A stretch of DNA of 27,886 nucleotides from Clavulina sp. PMI_390. Its lineage: Eukaryota > Basidiomycota > Agaricomycetes > Cantharellales > Hydnaceae. This document shows, in pieces, positions 22,851-27,886 of this stretch; the first letter of the stretch is position 1; each line of letters starts with the position of its first letter. Location: positions 2,510 to 30,395 of the forward strand of contig WIDE01000181.1 of assembly GCA_015039315.1 (NCBI GenBank). Direction: 5' to 3'. Position numbers and translations under genes: made by a program. Below the pieces are notes generated by a model that saw only the letters and a program-made list of their open reading frames with translations, was not told where the DNA came from and did not search any database.

Positions 22851-22915
22851 CCGCAGGAGCTGCAATGGATTGGCTGGAAGCACATAGGATGAGTCGAAAG
22901 GGATGCAGGTGAGTG
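22851..22915 (+). repeat. Direct copy of a motif found in the foldback arms (exon-end-like)
   Basis: The segment with GCAGGAGCTG, GGAAGCACATAGGA, GGGATGCAGGTGAGTGTT matches 26117-26182 (GCAGGAGCTG, GAAGCGCATAGGA, GGGTTCAGGTGAGTGTT) in direct orientation and, inverted, 24240-24310. Each copy ends with a CAG/AAG|GTGAGTG splice-donor-like site. This is consistent with fragments of one ancestral gene or element present three times. Confidence 0.65.
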
Positions 22916-23114
22916 TTAGTTTCTCAATTGCTTGGTTATTTACTCAGCCCATTCCGCTGATTTTCTTAAGAAAACACAGGTCAGACGCCCAAAAAATTCT
23001 TAAGATCAGACCTGCATACCTGGCCGCTATTGGGGGCAGGTGGCTTTGGTTGGGCTCCAGCATTGCCCTAAACCAGATCTGGATTGCTTCTACACCAGCT
23101 GCCGCTGCCCCCAC

Positions 23115-24390
23115 ATTGCCCTCCCACTGGCCAATCATTACGCCGAAACCCCCGCCACGACCATTCCCCACGCTCCGGCCACCCCTTCCGCTGCCGCCGT
23201 TGCCCCTCCCGCCACCGTTGTTACCCCCTCCGCCGTCGTCATCCTCGTCAATTTTTTTTTGGCGCTCCTTGCTTGGCTCCCGCATGTAATAGAGAATTGT
23301 AATATATATTTTCTAAATAAGAATATATCTACATGCGTGCAATACCAAAAAAAAAAGGGATTGGGCGCTCACCGCCAAAAACGGCTTGCGTGCGCCCGCC
23401 GGTTTGCATCCATCTGAGCTCAGATGTGAGCCATACCAGAGAAGGTGGAAGAGAGGGGGAGAGAGAGCTAAAAACAAAAAAATGAAAAAAACGCGTAAAA
23501 ACGCGTTAGAACAGCTAATCGACGCGCTTCTGCAGTTGAGGTTGCCAGCACACAATGCGGATGCTGATCCCACCGCGGCGTTGGTGAGAGGCCAAAAGTT
23601 GATGGCGGTGTGGAGGGAAATCGGGTGGGTGAAGTTGGATGAGTTGGCAGGGGCATCGTGCACTCGTTCAAGGCAATCACGGGGTTGTGGGCCCTGGGCG
23701 CGTGGTGTGGTGGTTGGCAAAAAAAAAATGCACAGCGACGCCGCAACGCCAGAGGCATTGTGTGCATTGCTGTGGTGCTGGAGGATGTCACAATGGGCGG
23801 GGATGCAGTGGGGGCATTACGCGCTCATTCGAGGCAATCGGCATGTTGCGAGCGCTAGGCGTCGTTGTGGTTGCCAAAAAAAACAAGCACAGCAATGCGG
23901 CAACGCCAGATGGCATTGCGCGCGCCGCTGTGGAGGTGGAGGGGATGGTGGTGGGCTGCACCGTTGTGGTAGAAGAGGTGGCGGCGGCATAACACCCGTT
24001 CGAGGCCGTCGCAGGGTGGTAGTTGTTGGGCGTTGTCGTGGTCGATCAGCAAGAGACAAAGCAATGCCGTCACGCAAGATTGCATCGTAGGCGTTACTGA
24101 ATGGGCATAGGAGGTGGTAGGAGGTGGGGTGGTAGCGGTACATTTGGTGGTTGTGGGGTGTGGGGTGCAGTGGTGCGAAGGAAGGGGTGTTGGTTGTTGG
24201 TATCAGGTCTAGCAAAGGAATTTGCGGTCAATACTATCTTCAGATCAAGAAAAGAAACTTAAGCACTCACCTTTGTATCCCATATATCCTATTTATGCGT
24301 TTACGCACTCAGCCTACGGCCTGTAGACATGATACCCACCGTCGGCGTCGCGTCTGTTGCGCGGTCGGGCAGTGGGTATGGACAGGTTGC
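23115..24390 (+). repeat. Left arm of the foldback element
   Basis: The order from outside in is: GC-rich end block with CCGCCG/CCGTCG microsatellite-like sequence (23150-23250), an AT-rich island (23283-23345), a conserved block with GGCTTGCGTGCGCCCGCCGG, a purine-rich GAGAGAGGGGGAGAGAG stretch, the near-palindrome AACGCGTAAAAACGCGTT at 23490-23507, then three tandem units ending near 23760, 23918 and 24085, then the inner block with GGTGAGTG-type complement (24265). Long open frames on both strands here reflect composition. Confidence 0.8.
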
Positions 24391-24934
24391 AGCTGTGCGA
24401 GAGGTACAGTAGAAGCCATTTGATAGGAGTTATAGCAGATAGAGTAAAGTTGTTGACAGTTTTTGGGCGGGCCCCGGACCCTAGAGTTGTTGAGGTGGGG
24501 GCCGAGCTTGAGAGTCATGCAAGGGGCCAACACCCAACAACAACGAAAAAAAATGACTAGAGAATTATTTCAGACGTAAGTGTACCAATGGAAAGGTGAT
24601 AATTAACGGAGTCATTCAACGAAAAAATGAGTCAAAATGGATGAAAAATGAGGGAGATACAAGCTCAGGATGCCCGCCTCAACAGTGACACGAGGCAAAT
24701 TGATCATGGCAAAAGGACGCGTTTTGTGCAGTTGTAAGCATGTCGAAGGTTATTTAGATATCCATTAGACCATCCCGTATAATAATAATGAGAATATTGC
24801 CTCTCAAAATGCAAACAACGGAGGATGCGTCTCGCCGAGATCATCCTGTAGAAATTATTAGTTTTCTAGCGTCCCTATACTATTTTTACTCTCTTAACTA
24901 AGCCTTTATCCCACTATGACACCAATCAGCAATT
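24391..24934. other. Centre of the foldback element, left part
   Basis: This is AT-rich sequence with no gene recognised. It bridges the inner end of the left arm and the start of copy 2 of the inverted duplication. A weak continuation of similarity to 18450-18500 was looked for but not established. Confidence 0.4.
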
Positions 24935-26000
24935 ATAAAGTATTTTTTCCATTCAGATTGACTGTGCCTTTAGCGACCTCCACTGACACTACCCTAGCCG
25001 ATCATTTTTCTAGCGGGTGTCCTATAGGAGATCGAAGCACATATAATGCTTTGAACGACTTGATTCATCATTCAGGGCCTTGTTCGCCGCCAATCGATTC
25101 ACTGGAAGGCATTGTTCTTCTCATACCCTGGCACAGCTCAGACCCCCACCCGCACTTTACATGCTTCCTGGCATCTGTAACCAGAATTTTTTGCTCAAGA
25201 AGGGACCTCAGTATCGTAAAATAATATAATCAAAGTAATTATTATGATAGAATTACTCATTGCCCCAATACATTTTTTGTGATTGCGCGAAAGCGACTAT
25301 AGTCAGGCGGCACATAGCCATGTTCATACTCTCCCTGTCATTTTCAAGCTACAAAAATTTAGGAGTGGTATATACTCATATATTCAACCGCCATCACGCT
25401 TTTGCATCGTTTCTATCTGTATTCAATGTGCTCAAATGGTCTCAAGGTGCATGTTTGGCCTTGGGTGAGCATATTGCAAGCCTTTAGAGCAGTGCTGAAG
25501 GTCTTGAACCACATCTTATAGCGTTATAATATATATAAGAGCTCGTCAATAACGTTTAGGCCATCAGAATATCATGTTTGACTACTAAACTGAGGCTCCA
25601 TTCGGTCATGACAAGGCTTGGGTGTTAGTACTATATCCGATTTGCATATTTTAAGTAGCAAAAATGACTCAAACGACCCTTGGAGTAGATTGACGATCCC
25701 TCAGCGTCGTCGATCTCGCTCCAGATCTCTGCCGCAAGTAGAAAAGGAGGTGCCACCTCGCCAGTGCATCACTACCCTGCACTCCGTTGCTCAGCTTCCA
25801 GACGTCCTGAAGCTACAATATCTCGTCAACCATGTTTTTATACTACTACGAGTACTCTCTCCAAGTTTGGAGTGGTTCTGATCACTTTCAGTTTTTTGGT
25901 CCTCATTGACGTGTTTCCCACGCTTTGCGCAGAGGGTGAGCCTACCTCCTACCACCGACTCACTCTCACTCTCCCCACCATGGCTGTCAAAATGACTAAC
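24935..26000 (+). repeat. Inverted duplication, copy 2, inside the foldback element
   Basis: This is the partner of 17375-18445 in opposite orientation (landmarks are given with copy 1). It includes a 102-codon plus-strand frame (24916-25224) beginning MTPISNYKVFF whose translation resembles the frame of copy 1. Its location between the foldback arms means the element either formed around this sequence or picked it up. Confidence 0.82.
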
Positions 26001-26059
26001 AAAACCTCTTCTATACGTCTCCAGGACACAATCTGTTTTTTTTTTTTCCCCTCCACGCC

Positions 26060-27671
26060 CTCCTATACCCGCTGAACAACCGCGCAACGACGTGATGTTG
26101 ACGGCGGGTATTGACTGCAGGAGCTGTGGAGGACGCGCTAGAAGCGCATAGGAGGGGTCGTATGGGTTCAGGTGAGTGTTTAAAAGATAATTATCATGTT
26201 CTTTACTGATAAAGTAGCCTTTACATGCTAGATACTCCATCCCCCACCTCCCAATCACCTCCAACAAGCGCACCATGCCCCACCCACTCCTGCTACCTTT
26301 CAACAACCACCACCCTGCCTTTTACCTCCTCCTGCATCACCACAGACGACGTGCGCAATGCCCTTCGGTGTTGCCGCATCCCTGTCCTTCATTTCCGGCG
26401 ACCACAACGACACCCAACAACGACCCAACAACGACCTCGAACGCGTGCCCCAGGCCCACACCATCGAATCTACAACCATGGCAGCACTCCTTGCCCCCTC
26501 CTGCACCACTATAGCAACGCACGTGGCGCCCTCTGGCGTGGCAGTGTTGCTGTGCTCATTCTCCATCAACCACATTGACGCCCAGCGCCTCACAACCCCC
26601 GACCACCTCAAACAAGCAAACTACGCGCCTGCCACCACTTCCACAACCACGAACCTCGCCCATTGTCACCCTATCCACCACAACAGTACCGCATGCAATG
26701 CCCTCCGGCGTTACGGCGTTGCCGTGCTTCTTCAGCGACAACAACGACGCCAGCGACCCCAACCCTGCGACCGCCTCAAGCGAGCACACGACAACCCCGC
26801 AGCCTTATCTACCACCGTCCACCACCGTCTTCCCGCCCAGCTCCCCCTCCCACAGCACTGCGGTGACGCACGCGACGCCATCTGGCATTGCGGCGTCGCT
26901 GTGCTTGTTTTTTTTTTGGCAACAACGACAACACCCAGCACCCGTGACCCCACAACCGCCTCAAAGAGCGCACAACGCCTCCGCCACCTCTTCTACCACC
27001 ATTGCCCCGCCTGTCACCTCCCTCTCCACTACCACAGCAACGCGTGCAACGCCCTCTGGCGTTGCTGCGTTGCTGTGCCATTTGTTTTTTGCCGACCGCG
27101 ACGCGCCCATCGCCCACGACCCTGCAACCACCTCGAACGCCCCCGCTGCCTCCCTCACCTCAACAGTTTGACCTCTCTCCCCACTGCCATCCACTTTTGG
27201 CTACCAACCAACGCCATGGTGGGATTGGCAGCCATATTGCGTGCTGTCAAGCCCAACTGCAGAAGCGCGTCAATTGGTCATTCTAACGCGTTTTTACGCG
27301 TTTTTTCATTTTTTTCTAGCTCTCTCTCCCCCTCTCTTCCACCTTCTCTGGTAAGGCTCACATCTGAGCTCGGATGGATGCAAACCGGCGGGCGCACGCA
27401 AGCCGTTTTTGGCGGCAAGCGCCCGATCCCTTTTTTTTTTGGTATTGCACGCATGTAGATATATTCTTATTTAGAAAATATATATTACAATTCTCTATTA
27501 CATGCGGGAGCCAAGCAAGGAGCGCAAAAAAAAAATGCTGAGGATGACGACGGCAGAGGGGGTAACAACGGTGGCGGGAGGGGCAACGGCGGCAGCGGAA
27601 GGGGTGGCCGGAGCGTGGGGAACGGTTGTGGCGGGGGTTCCGGCGTAATAATGGGCCGGTGGGAGGGCAAT
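26060..27671 (-). repeat. Right arm of the foldback element
   Basis: This is the inverted counterpart of 23115-24390. It is about 340 bp longer, which equals two additional 170-bp units. The inner junction holds CCGCGCAACGACG and CAGGTGAGTGTTTAAAAG. The outer end carries the same AT-rich island (27455-27515), the ACGCG/CGCGT near-palindrome (27285-27302) and the GAGGATGACGACGGC-type microsatellite stretch. A 366-codon open frame (26358-27458) crosses five repeat units whose lengths are not multiples of three and is not a credible gene. Confidence 0.8.
26330..27170 (+). repeat. Five tandem ~170-bp units in the right arm
   Basis: The marker GC(A/G)A(C/T)GCCCTC(T/C)GGCGTTG recurs starting at about 26355, 26524, 26695, 26872 and 27046, spacings of 169-177 bp. 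Each unit also contains a GACCACAACGAC/GCAACAACGAC stretch, then a CCGACCACCTC/ACCGCCTC stretch. Units are diverged from one another but clearly homologous. Confidence 0.88.
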
Positions 27672-27886
27672 CACACCATGATAAAATTGATGTACAAAGG
27701 ATTATATTGTGAAAAATACGTACTCTAATCTACATTATTATAAGACAAAAATCAGTGATTATATTTTGAAATTCTATTTTGAATGTGTGCCAAATTTACA
27801 AGGCTTTTCCATCACAAAATAAATCTGGGATGGGAAACTAAATGGACTAGCCTAGTACATTTGGTACTCATTCAGATTTTCTGTAC
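27672..27886. other. AT-rich flank to the right of the foldback element
   Basis: Composition changes abruptly from GC-rich arm to AT-rich sequence at 27671/27672, marking the element boundary. No feature was recognised in these last 215 bases. Confidence 0.6.

Larger units (their letters stand above)
23115..27671. mobile_element. Foldback-type element with long, tandem-repeat-containing inverted arms
   Basis: The outer ends ATTGCCCTCCCACTGGCC (23115 on) and its complement GGCCGGTGGGAGGGCAAT (ending 27671) begin two arms that stay complementary for well over 1 kb each. The outer 500 bp are highly similar; the inner parts consist of a unit of about 170 bp repeated three times in the left arm and five times in the right. 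The arms then continue inward (CAGGTGAGTG and GCGCAACAGACGCG-type blocks) to about 24390 and 26060. The centre (about 24390-26060) contains copy 2 of the inverted duplication. No transposase is encoded. The flanks show only the trinucleotide CAC on both sides, which is too short to claim as a target duplication. Long inverted arms built on internal tandem repeats are the hallmark of foldback elements; a non-autonomous DNA transposon or a segmental inverted duplication are alternatives. Confidence 0.78.

Noticed and set aside
23386..24090. 234-codon plus-strand open frame in the left foldback arm
   Set aside because: It has the same cause as in the right arm: low stop-codon density from GC-rich tandem units. 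It also has overlapping open frames in other phases.
26358..27458. 366-codon plus-strand open frame
   Set aside because: It runs through five tandem units whose lengths are not multiples of three, several other frames on both strands are equally open, and its composition (Ala/Pro/Thr/His) follows GC-rich repeat sequence. No domain is visible.
23112..27674. CAC as a target-site duplication of the foldback element
   Set aside because: The three matching bases on both sides are within chance, especially in a C-rich left flank.

Overview
This window looks like a gene-poor, repeat-rich stretch of a filamentous basidiomycete genome, most likely Agaricomycetes; that placement is inference. The evidence is: genes built from many short exons with GT-AG introns of about 45-75 bp, serine-rich nuclear-type proteins, a fungal TET/JBP-like dioxygenase, a very long Ulp1-type protease, and abundant non-coding repeats including a 10-N assembly gap. 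No rRNA, tRNA, CRISPR or bacterial-type operon was seen.

Layout: (1) 1-1690 is a degenerate satellite built from alternating 21/22-bp half units (about 43 bp per dimer). It runs off the left edge. (2) 2238-5406 and 6245-12975 are two multi-exon genes on the minus strand. The first encodes an unrecognised low-complexity protein with basic nuclear-type motifs. The second encodes a protein of roughly 1,950 residues with an intact Ulp1/C48 cysteine protease core (His, Asp, Gln, Cys all present) in its second half. (3) 14110-17126 holds three copies of one repeat family. Two of them are near identical and meet at the assembly gap at 16087-16096, and many of their differences are CpG to TpG/CpA changes. 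(4) 17375-18445 is one arm of a widely spaced inverted duplication whose partner lies at about 24935-26000. (5) 18912-20777, minus strand, is a TET/JBP-type 2-oxoglutarate/Fe(II) dioxygenase with all catalytic residues readable (HxD, distal His, Arg). (6) 23115-27671 is a foldback-type element: two long inverted arms whose inner halves are tandem repeats of about 170 bp (three units left, five units right), enclosing a centre that carries the second copy of the inverted duplication.

The notable combination is a putative modified-cytosine oxygenase gene and a giant Ulp1 protease gene, on the same strand and about 6 kb apart, in a locus full of mobile-type repeats with CpG-decay footprints. TET/JBP genes of mushroom-forming fungi are known to be expanded and associated with KDZ-type transposons, and Ulp1 domains recur in DNA transposons. 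I could not find a transposase here, so a mobile or domesticated origin is inference.

Many long open frames in the GC-rich foldback arms and in the satellite are compositional artefacts and are not annotated as genes. Exon boundaries were placed by eye from splice consensus and frame; those stated as uncertain should be treated as such.
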